A stretch of DNA of 64,000 nucleotides from Rhyacophila brunnea (taxonomy: Eukaryota; Arthropoda; Insecta; Trichoptera; Rhyacophilidae): positions 1,860,001 to 1,924,000 of the forward strand of contig JAGYXB010001569.1 of NCBI GenBank assembly GCA_022495005.1. The letters run 5' to 3'. The position numbers and the translations under genes were made by a program. Within the stretch, counting starts at the first letter, position 1, and each line of letters opens with the position of its first letter. This document shows, piece after piece, positions 37,901 through 45,259 of the stretch. Below the pieces are notes generated by a model. That model was not told where the DNA came from and searched no databases. It was given only the letters and a program-made list of their open reading frames with translations.

Positions 37901-38427
37901 TAACGTTTGCATATTTTGGATTCGATTTTAATTTAGTGGTCTTTTGTTGGACCTTTACTCCTATTAGAATTATTTTCATATTGCCATATTGTATAACACA
38001 GATATTTTAATATTAAAAAAATAATTACCTCTTATTATTTTTTAAATATCTAAGATAAATATAACCACGAAGCGACCCTGTGCGAAGCCGGGTACTTCAG
38101 CTAGTATTTTTATAAAAATCGATGTTTTTTAAAATAAATATACAAAATATTAAAACTACCAATTAGTCAAAAATCTCTTTTTAACCGATTTACATTTCTC
38201 ACCTGAATTATAAAAACCAATTCCGCCAATTGAAACGATATGTAGATGACAAACGTGATAAAACTGTAAATCATATGAAGGACACTTGTTATTTTAGAAT
38301 TTTTCCTGGCATCTATTGGGTAGAATCCCACTGCAGCGAGGGCCCGGTAGTTAAACCAGAAGCTATCAGACAATTTTATGTCTTCGAGATTGGATCCTTT
38401 AGATGAGGCCATCGTTATAGACGGCAA
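22930..38427 (-). CDS. Insect odorant receptor (7tm_6 family), complete, 8 exons
   Basis: Minus-strand exons with matching phases: 38427-38203, 35319-35190, 34337-34151, 32996-32562, 30035-29936, 26439-26335, 23219-23064 and 22986-22930 (stop). They give 464 residues. Features in order: N-terminus with [16 protein letters not shown]1 about 47-73, TM2 ([17 protein letters not shown]) 88-104, TM3 ([15 protein letters not shown]) near 140-156, TM4 region [17 protein letters not shown] and [20 protein letters not shown]. Then comes a long polar loop of about 80 residues rich in Asp, Asn and Lys, then [19 protein letters not shown]5, TM6 with [14 protein letters not shown], the C-terminal block AIYHCRW and [16 protein letters not shown], and [10 protein letters not shown]. 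Such receptors form odour-gated cation channels with Orco in sensory neuron membranes. Start: ATG 38427, or 15 bases later. The ligand cannot be predicted. Confidence 0.95.
23307..23530 (+). repeat. Dispersed 250-bp repeat
   Basis: Copy in receptor intron 6: 'gagaaatatggaataaactt', 'tttgtcacgtaaacaaaacg', 'atcaatgttggtaatat', 'gcgatttatggcc' and 'tggtccatggtgactagct'. It is the same family as 16771 and 53340. Confidence 0.5.
23680..23908 (-). mobile_element. tRNA-derived SINE, family 1
   Basis: Near full-length copy in receptor intron 6. The reverse complement contains GGCCGCGCGGCTTAATTGTC (A-box side), GTTCGAAACCTGGGTCTGGC (B-box side) and the shared body and tail. A T/A-rich run borders the tail at 23671-23680. 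Confidence 0.8.
23949..25968. mobile_element. MITE (ATGAATACGTG family) split by later DNA
   Basis: The left half (about 23949-24225, ATGAATACGTGAATTAATTA, AGAGCTAAGTACCAAAA) and right half (about 25600-25968, with 'acgttattggcgttggtacg' and 'ttttggtacttagcgcctta') match the intact element at 22361-22792 in the opposite orientation. Between them lie about 1.37 kb of unrelated AT-rich DNA, including the Harbinger-type element at 24921-25256. Everything is inside receptor intron 6. Confidence 0.6.
24921..25256. mobile_element. PIF/Harbinger-type MITE
   Basis: Left GAGCCGTTTCAGACGGGACA and right (reverse complement) GGCCCGTTTTAGACGGGACA begin long inverted arms that continue with ACCGGTGTCGCGCTCG and ATATAGGAGGCCTTTGTAT for about 100 bp. 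The flanks are TTA at 24918-24920 and 25257-25259, the 3-bp TWA target duplication typical of PIF/Harbinger elements. There is no coding capacity. Confidence 0.8.
27322..28805 (+). CDS. LSM5: LSm5, subunit of the Lsm2-8/Lsm1-7 rings
   Basis: Three exons, 27322-27370, 27712-27908 and 28773-28805 (stop TGA), with GT-AG introns and phases 1 and 0, give 92 residues; human LSm5 has 91. The Sm1 motif is in exon 2 ([20 protein letters not shown] then [11 protein letters not shown], residues 25-55). The Sm2 motif ([10 protein letters not shown] at 73-82, then LVPGGDMP) is split between exons 2 and 3. The start ATG fits the family N-terminus ([16 protein letters not shown]). LSm5 sits in the nuclear Lsm2-8 ring that binds the U6 snRNA 3' end and the cytoplasmic Lsm1-7 ring that promotes mRNA decapping and decay. 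The gene lies entirely inside intron 5 of the odorant receptor, on the opposite strand. No damage is seen, and the residues match the human protein almost throughout the core. Confidence 0.98.
28373..28560 (+). repeat. Repeat shared with 22.3-22.9 kb, in LSM5 intron 2
   Basis: 'accaacaagaaccgtgtttt', 'agtactatacgacacaaaga' and 'agtgaagtgtgatac' match the split copy at 22265-22900. An (AT)n run of about 22 bases lies at 28468-28490 inside it. The segment just upstream (28235-28360, 'agcggaaaaatacgacactt') belongs to another dispersed repeat found at 35440 and 63545. Confidence 0.55.
28891..28896 (+). terminator. Variant poly(A) signal candidate for LSM5
   Basis: ATTAAA, the commonest variant of the poly(A) signal, occurs about 85 bp after the LSM5 stop codon. 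No AATAAA was seen closer. The cleavage site is unknown. Confidence 0.4.
29630..29820 (-). mobile_element. tRNA-derived SINE, family 3
   Basis: The reverse complement has a tRNA-like head with GTTCGACCCTGTGAGGTTAC as the B-box region and an A-box-like TAGTCGAGTGCGTATGG, then a body with 'ttgtttcacatc' and 'gtttcactacgcttatg' and an end 'gggctgttgtaatgttg'. A diverged copy lies at 51806-51965. It sits in receptor intron 5, between LSM5 and receptor exon 5. Confidence 0.65.
30218..30529. mobile_element. Fold-back MITE, nearly perfect 312-bp palindrome
   Basis: The two arms (CAGTGGGTCTATTCTA ... and its mirror TAGAATAGACCCACTG) pair along almost the whole length, with shared inner blocks TTAGGGTAGGTTTGTATCAA and TGTAACAATTACACG. 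The loop is small, near 30370. The flanks CAATATAC and TAATAGTG are not a duplication; a TA near each end may indicate Tc1/mariner type. Related pieces appear near 34400 and 55455. It is in receptor intron 4. Confidence 0.8.
30840..31631. mobile_element. hAT-type element, 792 bp, with a nested element
   Basis: CAGGCCTGGGCAAACTTTTC at the left and GTTTGCCCAGGCCTG at the right form hAT-like ends. The flanks CTCTAAGA and ATCTAAGC match at 6 of 8 positions, a worn 8-bp duplication. No transposase frame remains. A second inverted-repeat element (31048-31505) sits inside it. It lies in receptor intron 4. Confidence 0.7.
31048..31505. mobile_element. Nested MITE with two 191-bp tandem units
   Basis: Inverted ends ATATCGTCGCTCGGCATGCA and (reverse complement) ATATCGTCGTTCGGCATGCA enclose a unit present twice in tandem at a spacing of 191 bp (start of each: 'gttagtgaccatttt' at about 31075 and 'gctagtgaccattat' at about 31266). 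Shared blocks are 'gccattcgattcaaaata', 'catagaatgctggatattt' and 'atgtgatttgcaaggcaac'. Confidence 0.7.
31812..32478. mobile_element. hAT MITE, CAGTGGCGAAGG family, with SINE inside
   Basis: The ends CAGTAGCGAAAGGTG and CACCCTTCGCCACTG are flanked by GAATAACG at 31804-31811 and 32479-32486, an exact 8-bp duplication. Inverted arms of about 100 bp contain 'gtaggctgttaa' and 'taaactttgttag'. A truncated family-1 SINE is inserted at 32071-32241, so this MITE is older. It ends 76 bp from the donor end of receptor exon 4, inside intron 4. Confidence 0.88.
32071..32241 (-). mobile_element. tRNA-derived SINE, family 1, truncated
   Basis: Minus-strand copy with the tail TTCGACCCTGTCCGATCCTG, the body and part of the head, ending at the B-box region ('caggattcgaac'), so the A-box side is lost. 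It is inserted in the MITE at 31812-32478. Confidence 0.75.
33005..33525. other. Receptor intron 3 part, nothing recognised
   Basis: AT-rich DNA without an element end, exon or RNA gene that I could support. Confidence 0.4.
33531..33754 (+). mobile_element. tRNA-derived SINE, family 1, plus strand
   Basis: The cleanest forward copy. A-box-like ATAGCCGCGTGGCTAAAGCG, B-box GGTTCGAATCCTGGGTCTG, body with 'gtatgagtcagagtatggac' and tail ending GGATCGGACATGGTCGAAAG. It sits in receptor intron 3, antisense to the receptor. Confidence 0.85.
34514..34843. mobile_element. hAT MITE, CATGGCCCCC family, short right end
   Basis: The element starts CATGGCCCCCACATC and stops at GAGCCCTGTCA, with GTCCAGAC as an exact 8-bp duplication at 34506-34513 and 34844-34851. 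Its relatives at 55588 and 57329 run further to a mirrored GGGGGCCATG. The duplication around the shorter end implies that this truncated form was itself mobilised. It lies in receptor intron 2, 176 bp from exon 3. Confidence 0.75.
35430..35745 (+). repeat. Dispersed AT-rich repeat
   Basis: 'accagaggcacctagcggaa', 'aattacgaagcttgcaattt' and following A/T-rich sequence with 'gtcaaagataaaaaatga' recur near 63530-63720. A shorter version occurs near 28235 and a scrap near 43720. Class unknown. Confidence 0.45.
35748..35910 (-). mobile_element. RTE-like LINE fragment
   Basis: 'ttgcgttgccatgtacttcc', 'gaactttatcatttcatcga', 'tctaccttgcg' and 'cttggataccactgg' match the C-terminal coding end of the RTE-like copy at 60008-60595. 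It has the same orientation and is shortened. It is in receptor intron 1. Confidence 0.6.
36103..36520 (+). mobile_element. Probable CR1/Jockey-type LINE 3' end
   Basis: The short frame ends with [16 protein letters not shown], which resembles the extreme C-terminus of non-LTR retrotransposon polyproteins (xxSxxxRxWNxLP). It is followed by a 3' stretch with a (TTA)n run near 36366 and an (AATA)n tail near 36498-36520, as expected for such elements. The fragment is 5'-truncated. The family is uncertain. Confidence 0.5.
36663..38104 (+). mobile_element. Non-autonomous Helitron with tandem internal repeats
   Basis: The 5' end TCTTATATATAAAAATGAAT follows a host A (36662). The 3' end GCCGGGTACTTCAGCTAG precedes a host T (38105). 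This matches the Helitron rule (A|TC ... CTRR|T). The interior holds about nine copies of a unit near 127-130 bp, described separately. A second 5'-end-like sequence at about 36530-36560 (aatatataaaaattaatatt) suggests an older or duplicated terminus. There is no protein-coding capacity. It lies in receptor intron 1, ending 98 bp from the donor of exon 1. Confidence 0.85.
36741..37850 (+). repeat. About nine tandem units of 127-130 bp inside the Helitron
   Basis: Units begin at about 36741, 36871, 37001, 37128, 37294, 37421, 37544, a partial near 37660, and 37750. Each has CCTATACCATTCATCCGATT, GCGATGAAACTTTCGT, ACACCCGCAAAGGTTTCTGA and a pyrimidine run of CTTCTTCTTC. Units 3 and 5, and 4 and 6, are closest pairs ('gtggtaacaccc' versus 'gtgccaacacctgcc'), so a two-unit block was duplicated at 37001-37293 and 37294-37543. 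Unit 4 carries an extra 39-bp insert. Confidence 0.85.
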
Positions 38428-38739
38428 TGAAGATTATATCTAGAAACAATACATTATAAGGTTAATAAATGAATTACCGATTATTAAAAATTAAAATTTT
38501 CTAAGTATGTTTTCAAAATTTAATTTACACCATGGTCATACCTAATAAACAGTTGATGATTTCAGTAACGACTTGAAAATTTTTAAATATTTTATTTATC
38601 ATATAAGTATAGATAAATTTGGTCTTTAGTTTTTATTTTATTGATACTCGCTTTTAAATAAAAATAAATAATCAAATTTTACATAAAATTAAAGAGAATT
38701 GACGTAATTCATATCTACCATGGTTCATTAAAAAAACTT

Positions 38740-38930
38740 CTACCTACCATATCTTTGATAGGTATGTAATAAAATCAATAAAATATAGAAGCGGACGAAA
38801 CAGGTCCTGACTAATATTAAAAGAAGTGGAACCAGCATTACATAATATTGTGTTTTATTTAAATTAATACAATGCATTCCCACCAAGAATTGACATTTAA
38901 CACTGTAAAAGAAATTTAATGAGTAAACCA
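38740..38930 (-). other. Hydrophobic open segment with splice-like ends
   Basis: On the minus strand a segment between an acceptor-like 'cttttacag' and a donor-like 'ATATG|GTAGGT' stays open and reads as mostly hydrophobic (LVPLLLILVRTCFVRFYILL). It lies just upstream of the receptor's first exon, in the same orientation. I do not recognise it. It could be a chance open frame in AT-rich DNA or a piece of another membrane protein gene. Confidence 0.15.
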
Positions 38931-38999
38931 ATTCCAAAAAAACTGTTTCCTTATTGTAGAACAAACATTTAGTTCGACCGGGAAATTAACACGTTGTTT

Positions 39000-39110
39000 T
39001 TCAATTTGTGTTTGTACACAGAGTATGATGTACCTAAGCAGCAGAGCAAGTGGCTAACATCTATTTTTCGTAAAAAGTCCATATGATTTTCTTCGGATAG
39101 AACGTGGTAT
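39000..39110 (+). mobile_element. SINE family 1 fragment
   Basis: 'gttgtttttcaatttgtgtt', 'gagcaagtggctaacatcta' and a tail-like 'cggatagaacgtgg' match the body and tail of family 1. The tRNA head is absent. Confidence 0.6.
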
Positions 39111-39114
39111 AAAA

Positions 39115-40110
39115 ATATGCTTGTAAATAAAATTGAAATACATACCCTATGTCTCGTACTATGGAATTAAGTAGGACCTGCGTTGTTGTGTGTCTTGGCT
39201 CTTAATGTTGATAATAGATTTTGATATACTATTATAATATCTTTATATACGTATTTAGGTATACTAGGGATATGCCAGTGGTGGTTTTCCTTAAAACGTA
39301 GACGTTTACTACATCAGAAATTTCCAAAAACAGATGATTATTTTTCACAGTGTGATGTCCAAATGCAGAGATGTTGTCAAGAATTTGGCTTAGCTTAATT
39401 TCCTTTACCACTCTGTAGGTCACAGTTTGGCCCGAAAACTTCTAATAGGACCTAATAAAATTTAGTAAGAGAGCAATAATTAGTAGGAGAGTTATAATAC
39501 GCAAAATCTAAAAAAGGATTGTTTATATTTTTACTAAAAAATAATGATTTTTTTAAAGTCATGTAATTCTATTGACGTTTCTCACTTGATGGACCATCAG
39601 ATGGACCAAGTAGTCACAAATTGAGTTTGTGATTTCTCGACTTTTTTCTATTCTTGAGAATCGAAAATTCTCCTATTCATGAATATTTGATTCTTGAGAA
39701 ATCCGGTTTAATTTTATTATTTCTCGATATACCTGTCTTTTTACGGTCCATTTCCTTGAGGAATTTCATTTTTAACTCCGGTCCAATTTGTTTCGGCGAG
39801 CTATTTAGGTATTATTGCCAAAATAAAAAATAGCGACGATTTTCAACTAATTCCGTTTCAAATCAATTTACTACTCAGACCCAAATAATAATACATAGAT
39901 AATATGTAGCTGCCAAGTTGTTTTTTATTGCTGGTAACAATTTCTCGAATTCTCATTGATAAATCATAATTTTCTAATTATTTCTCGAGAACTCTCGAGA
40001 AGAGAAATCTCGATTGCAACCTCTAACACAAATAATATCAGTGTCGCATTCCCTCCACGGATTGTTCAACATAACATTTTACATTAATAATTATGAACGT
40101 AAAAATAAGA
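39115..40110. other. Gene-less stretch with 'tctcgaga' motifs
   Basis: No gene. Between 39640 and 40015 short motifs around TTCTCGA, TTCTTGAGAA and TCTCGAGAA recur many times in both orientations. This suggests a decayed palindromic repeat, but no termini could be set. Confidence 0.4.
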
Positions 40111-40120
40111 TACTAAATTT

Positions 40121-40672
40121 CAGTAGCGAAGGGTGGACGTAGGCTGTCATAAATAGTGCACACTAAACTTTGTCGGTCGTACGTATTTATTTACATTTTG
40201 TTTATATTAAACCCTGCGAAACCAAGCCATAATAAATAATAGTCAAAAAATACTCGTCTATCTATAAAATATCTAAAATTATGCAATTCAATCATACACA
40301 AAATAGCGACGATTTTCAACTAATGTAATAATAGATATTAAGTACATATTTACTTATTATTGTTTGGTTTAGGCAGGACAATGAATTTAAAAAAATTAAC
40401 CGACAATATTTGTAATTAATGTATTCTTAATCCAACGAAAACAAATAAGTATGTATGAAAAAGTGTGCACAATTTTGTCATATCGCCCAAAGTATACCAA
40501 AACTATTATGGTTTGGTTAATGCAAGGTTTAATTACTTTTTAAAATCTAACCAAAACCATCTGTAAATAATAGTATTTTTAATTCAATAAAAATAAATAC
40601 GTATGACTAACAAAGTTTAGTGTGCACTCTTTATGGTGGATCTTAACAGCCTACCTCCACTCTTCGCTGCTG
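40121..40672. mobile_element. hAT MITE, CAGTGGCGAAGG family
   Basis: The left end CAGTAGCGAAGGGTGG and right end CCACTCTTCGCTGCTG bound 552 bp. The flanks CTAAATTT (40113-40120) and CTATATTT (40673-40680) match at 7 of 8. The body shares 'gtaggctgt', 'taaactttgt', 'attaaaccctgc' and 'accaagccataat' with the copies at 31812 and 52192. Confidence 0.85.
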
Positions 40673-41656
40673 CTATATTTGAAAGCTTAATATAGTAATT
40701 TATTATTATTCATAGATGCTCTGAACGTGAACGACAGAATATAAATAACAATCATTTCGGCAAGGTTACTATGAAAATTTGACTATAGTCACAAATATAC
40801 CACCTACATTAAATGTATTATCAGAGTGTTTTTCGTTGTTGATGTAATAATTTAGATTTTTTTGATATAGGTATAATATGTTGATTTTTTACATTCAGAT
40901 TGGGAAAAATAAGAATTATTTTAGAATTTTCTGTCTCATAAACCTTCATGTAAAATCGCCACTTCCCTATACATAACGTATTATACTTACCACAAAAAGT
41001 ACAAAAGTGATAAAGTCGTCACTGAAAATACTACTGGATGATACCTCGTACAGAAATGATGGACATATTAATTGAGACTCCACCTTTTATATACGTATAT
41101 AAATGTACTTAAATAAATTTAAAAATATAATAATACCATAAAATCTGTGAAACACCCTATAATTATTTTTAATTGCTTTGTTAAAAAAATGTCCTATAAT
41201 TTACGATCCTCGCAATTAGACAAGAGAAATAAATGCTTTTTCCTACAACCAATTAAAGAATAAATTTTACATAAATGGGGGAGAAATAATAAATTATAGG
41301 TAGATAGATAACTACGCAATTATAAAAAAACACATTATTTGGTATAGTCATTAACCACTAATTATGTATGTAGGTACTAGGAGTATGAAGTGTTTATATA
41401 ATATATATATATATATATTTTTTTTTTTAATGTACGTATTATAATATACACAATTTGAAAATATATCATGCAAATACACACTAGAAAAAATCGTTTCGTA
41501 AAAAAAAAATACGACGCCCGACGAGACTTGAATCCGTATCTGCTGGATTCGCGCCAGTTTGTTTTACCATTATTAAACTACAGACGCCTTAGATAATTTC
41601 ACTTAGATTACAATTACACATAATAATATACACTTAGATAGTGTGTATGGGATGAG

Positions 41657-41997
41657 CAGTGACGTCCCTAGACAAAATGCCGCCCCTGGGCAGCGCCATA
41701 ATGCCGCCTCATTTTTTTATAAAATATTTTTTATCACCCGTGTTCGTATCGTTTCTGGTCACCAAGGACGTCGAAGGGCAACAGAAGTAAACTAGACATC
41801 GTGGACCCGACTGTTAAACCTTTTGTGCTAATTAATACATTTTTTTCAAACCAGTAAGCTGAATATTATTGAAAGGAAAGATATTTTCGATAAGTTATTT
41901 CTATATATACCAAATGAGTCTCCTCTGTTTGCCGCCCTTCAGGTAACTGCCGCCCCCAAGCGACGCTCAATCTGCCTACCCCCACGGGACGTCACTG
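41657..41997. mobile_element. hAT MITE, CAGTGACGTC family
   Basis: The 341-bp element starts CAGTGACGTCCCTAGAC and ends CACGGGACGTCACTG. The flanks GGGATGAG at 41649-41656 and 41998-42005 are an exact 8-bp duplication. It carries the family's 'aaaatgccgcccc' and 'aagcgacgctcaatctgcct' blocks. Other copies are at 44381, 48421 and 56532. Confidence 0.92.
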
Positions 41998-42328
41998 GGG
42001 ATGAGATGTTTTCAAATTATGTGTATTCAGTATTATAGAATGTTACATTATGAATTCATTGAATAAAAAAAAATAGTTAATAGTTTAGGTAATATAAATA
42101 ATTTACCATATGCATGGATTATTGCATGCGGCATTTCGAAAAAATATCCATAAAAATTTATTATAAAATCTAGCATGTGGCACTGATCATTTTATGTAGG
42201 TATGGCTTCTTGTCGCTTCAATCGTGAATCACTGCACATTTTTTGGGTACATTCCACATGCCCAGACACTCCGCACTTTGAGCCTAGCGATGAATACCTG
42301 ACCAGTAGCTAAAAATAACGGTTGCTTA

Positions 42329-42695
42329 CAATGACATTATTAATGGACAACGCACTCAATACAGTAGCTAGCAAGTAAATTCGCGCATAGCGACATTCGC
42401 ACATGTATAGGTAGACGTCACGCAATTTCCATCATGCGATATCGCGCACCGGGAATTTATAGCAATACCATCTTTATTGTTATGGCGTTAGAACAGTGTT
42501 TCTAGTGTCAATGTTCATTTGACCGAACCCGCTCGAACCGAACCATTCGGCAGACCCGACAAAATGCATCGGGAATTTATAGCAATATCATCTTTATTGT
42601 AATGGCGTTAGAACAGATTATGCCATTCGGCAGACCCGACAAAATAGTGAGTGTCATTTTTTCTTCCAGATGATTCGTCCATATTAATGTCATTG
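42329..42695. mobile_element. hAT MITE, CAATGACATTA family
   Basis: 367 bp with exact GTTGCTTA duplications at 42321-42328 and 42696-42703. Compared with the 244-bp copy at 16032, the core 'tcgggaatttatagcaat ... aatggcgttagaacag' is present twice, separated by 'cgaacccgctcgaaccgaac'. The copy at 58004 shares that longer arrangement. Confidence 0.9.
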
Positions 42696-42784
42696 GTTGC
42701 TTATTTAAGAGTTACGGCGACTGGTTGCATCCACGAGATGTTATCAAACAGTCATAATAATTATTAGGATCGTTTCCGATTTTT

Positions 42785-42878
42785 TCCGACCATGTCCGAT
42801 ACTAATATGATCATAATATGGACCTCCACAGAGTAGAGGTTTGTATTAACAGATTTCGTTTTTTACGAGAAACGAGAA
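42785..42878 (-). mobile_element. SINE family 1 tail fragment
   Basis: 'tccgaccatgtccgatacta', 'ggacctccacagagtagagg' and 'tttgtattaacagattt' match the tail third of family 1. The tRNA head is absent. Confidence 0.65.
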
Positions 42879-43139
42879 AAACGTTTTTTACGGGTCTTTT
42901 AGACTGCTTCAGACAGACCTTGCGTGCAGTGACGCCCCTTGGAGGTAAGCAATACATATACATTGCTTAGGGATGGAGAATTATGATGGGTGGAAAATAA
43001 AGGAACGAGTACGAATATTACAACTGTTGAGAGCAGTTGCGGCTTATAAACTGCTGACATCTTAGTTAAAATATTCTTACAACCTGTCTTATTTTCGTAT
43101 TGCAATAGGTAGGTACCCAGTGAAGATTTATCTCACAGG

Positions 43140-43285
43140 AAACATTTTCACAAGGGGGCCTCCAAACCTGTCTACATCATATCTACACTTAGGTACATAA
43201 AACACCGCTATTTGAGAGTACCTATGTTTCTTGGAAATACTCTAATCCTCTGTAGATAATGTGTATATCATTTTTAAAAGACTTT
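43140..43285 (+). repeat. Dispersed repeat with GGGGGCCTCCAAACCTGTC
   Basis: The block from CAAGGGGGCCTCCAAACCTG to 'tctgtagataatgtg' recurs at 47943-48056 and, shorter, at 51528-51620. The three copies share order and orientation. No termini or coding were seen. Confidence 0.5.
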
Positions 43286-44380
43286 TGTGGCACCTGCCCG
43301 GTTTAAGAGCGTACTTCAGTGAAACGGCAAATAATTTTCAACAGTATGTGGAACGAAATTTCGCAGTCATCGCCAGTCGGAGAGCGATAGTTGACCTGTT
43401 CGCACGTCAATTTGTTTTGTGATGGCGTCGGAGAAATATATTCTTAAATCGTGTAAAGATGACTAAAAAACGGTCCGCATGTACTTGAAAAAGAAAACAT
43501 GTCAATGAATATACTATTATTATTACGAATATAATAATAAACATAACATTAAAAGCACGCATGTTGAATTTTTATGACAAATTATATTTCGTTCGGCTCG
43601 CGTCATTTGCACAATCACAAGTCACGATCTTTTTAGACCATGCCTCAGCTGAAGTATAGCCTTAAGATAGCAGAAAAGAAAACAAATTAGGTAGGTATAT
43701 AGGTAATAAAATTAACAAATTTGAGACTAAAAATGAAAGGGGCTCCATTCTAATTCTGCCGAAGGGTGGGAAAGGAAAATCACTATTGGGTGTGGCAGAA
43801 AGTCGAAAAGAGAGGAGACAATCCGTTGAGTAGGCTGTTCGACTGCCAAATCATCATGACCACGATCCTCAGCCATGACGAAAAAGAAGAAATAATATTC
43901 CATTCACATAAATAAATTGTATCTATTTTTCGTTGTAGGGTTGGAGGTCCAGACAACCCGAAACCCTCCCTTTTGTACGCGCCTGTATACACATTCATAT
44001 TTAAAATAGGTAGGTAGGTACGGGAAAAAAACATAAATTTAGAACCGAGGGTGTATTTCTATGGAATATACCATAGACAAAATATTTAATATTAGTACTA
44101 TATGGTTTTTCTTATTGTAATATTTAACTAGCGAATGTTGTAACACCACTAATAAGAACGCAAGATAGAGCGAGATGCAGCTTAATGCTATCTCGTCCGG
44201 CAAAGAGCACTCGATATTATACACTAACACTGAAAACAAAAATAATAATTATTGTTAACTACATATAATATTATTAGGTAGGTACTAGCTGAAGTACCGG
44301 ATATCGTACGAGGTCTCCTCGATAATAGTTATATACGTATTTCATTCGACATTTTCAACCAATTCCAACCCCTTCGGGGA

Positions 44381-44985
44381 CAGTGACGTCCCTACACAAA
44401 ATACCGCCCCTATGCAGCGCCAAAATGCCGCCCCATTTATTTATATAGTATTTTTTATCATCCTTTCATGACTCCAATATCTAAGAAATGTGTTGTATGG
44501 ATACATTACTAATAAGATATATACCACTGAATCTAATTTAAATGCCATATTATCTCTGCTTCAATAGACAATATTGCGAGTAAAGGTTTCGGATACATTT
44601 AAATATATACCTATCTGACAACTTGCAAAACTCGCGAGTGACTGGCAAAAATATTTGGATAAATTTTTAATTAGGTAAGTATGTACCTACCTATAATTCA
44701 AATATAATTCGCAAATCTGCACGTATCATTGCTGGTCACCAAGGACGTGACGTCCAAGGACAACGGAAGTAAGCTAGACATCGCGAACCCGACAAAAAAG
44801 TTACAGCCAAGTTAAATCTTTCATAGTAATTAATATTTTTAATGGAAAAATGTTTATGTTATTACTAAGTACAGGTAGCTATTTTTATATACATATACCT
44901 AATGATTCTCCTAGATTTGTCATCCTTCGGGTAACTGCCGCCCCCAAGCGACGCTCAATCTGCCTACCCCGACGGGACGTCACTG
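44381..44985. mobile_element. hAT MITE, CAGTGACGTC family, longer form
   Basis: 605 bp between CAGTGACGTCCCTACAC and CGACGGGACGTCACTG. The flanks TTCGGGGA and TTTGGGGA match at 7 of 8. It contains a middle section (about 44500-44700) also found in the 56532 copy but absent from the 341-bp and 377-bp copies. Confidence 0.88.
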
Positions 44986-45111
44986 TTTGGGGATTAGGCT
45001 GAAAATGAATTCTGACAGTTTTTAAACCAGGAGTTGGCTACAGTTTAGCTAAGATTAATATAATTTTATATTTGTGTACACATTTGATAAGCTTTACTGA
45101 CTATGTGTACA

Positions 45112-45252
45112 ACAACATCTTCTTGGCTACGTGAAGGTGGGCGCTGTTGTCGACTAAATGGGAGGAGCTTGTTAGTTTATAATGGAAGTGTGGTTAAAAA
45201 TGGGAGGAGCATGTTAGTTCACAGTTTTAACACGTAGCCAAGAAGATGTTGT
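45112..45252. mobile_element. Small MITE related to 9750-9943
   Basis: The ends ACAACATCTTCTTGGCTACG and (reverse complement) the same sequence are a perfect 22-bp inverted pair around about 97 bp. The inside carries 'gggaggagcttgttagtt' and 'aggagcatgttagttcac', as in the 9750 copy. Confidence 0.65.
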
Positions 45253-45259
45253 CATAGAG

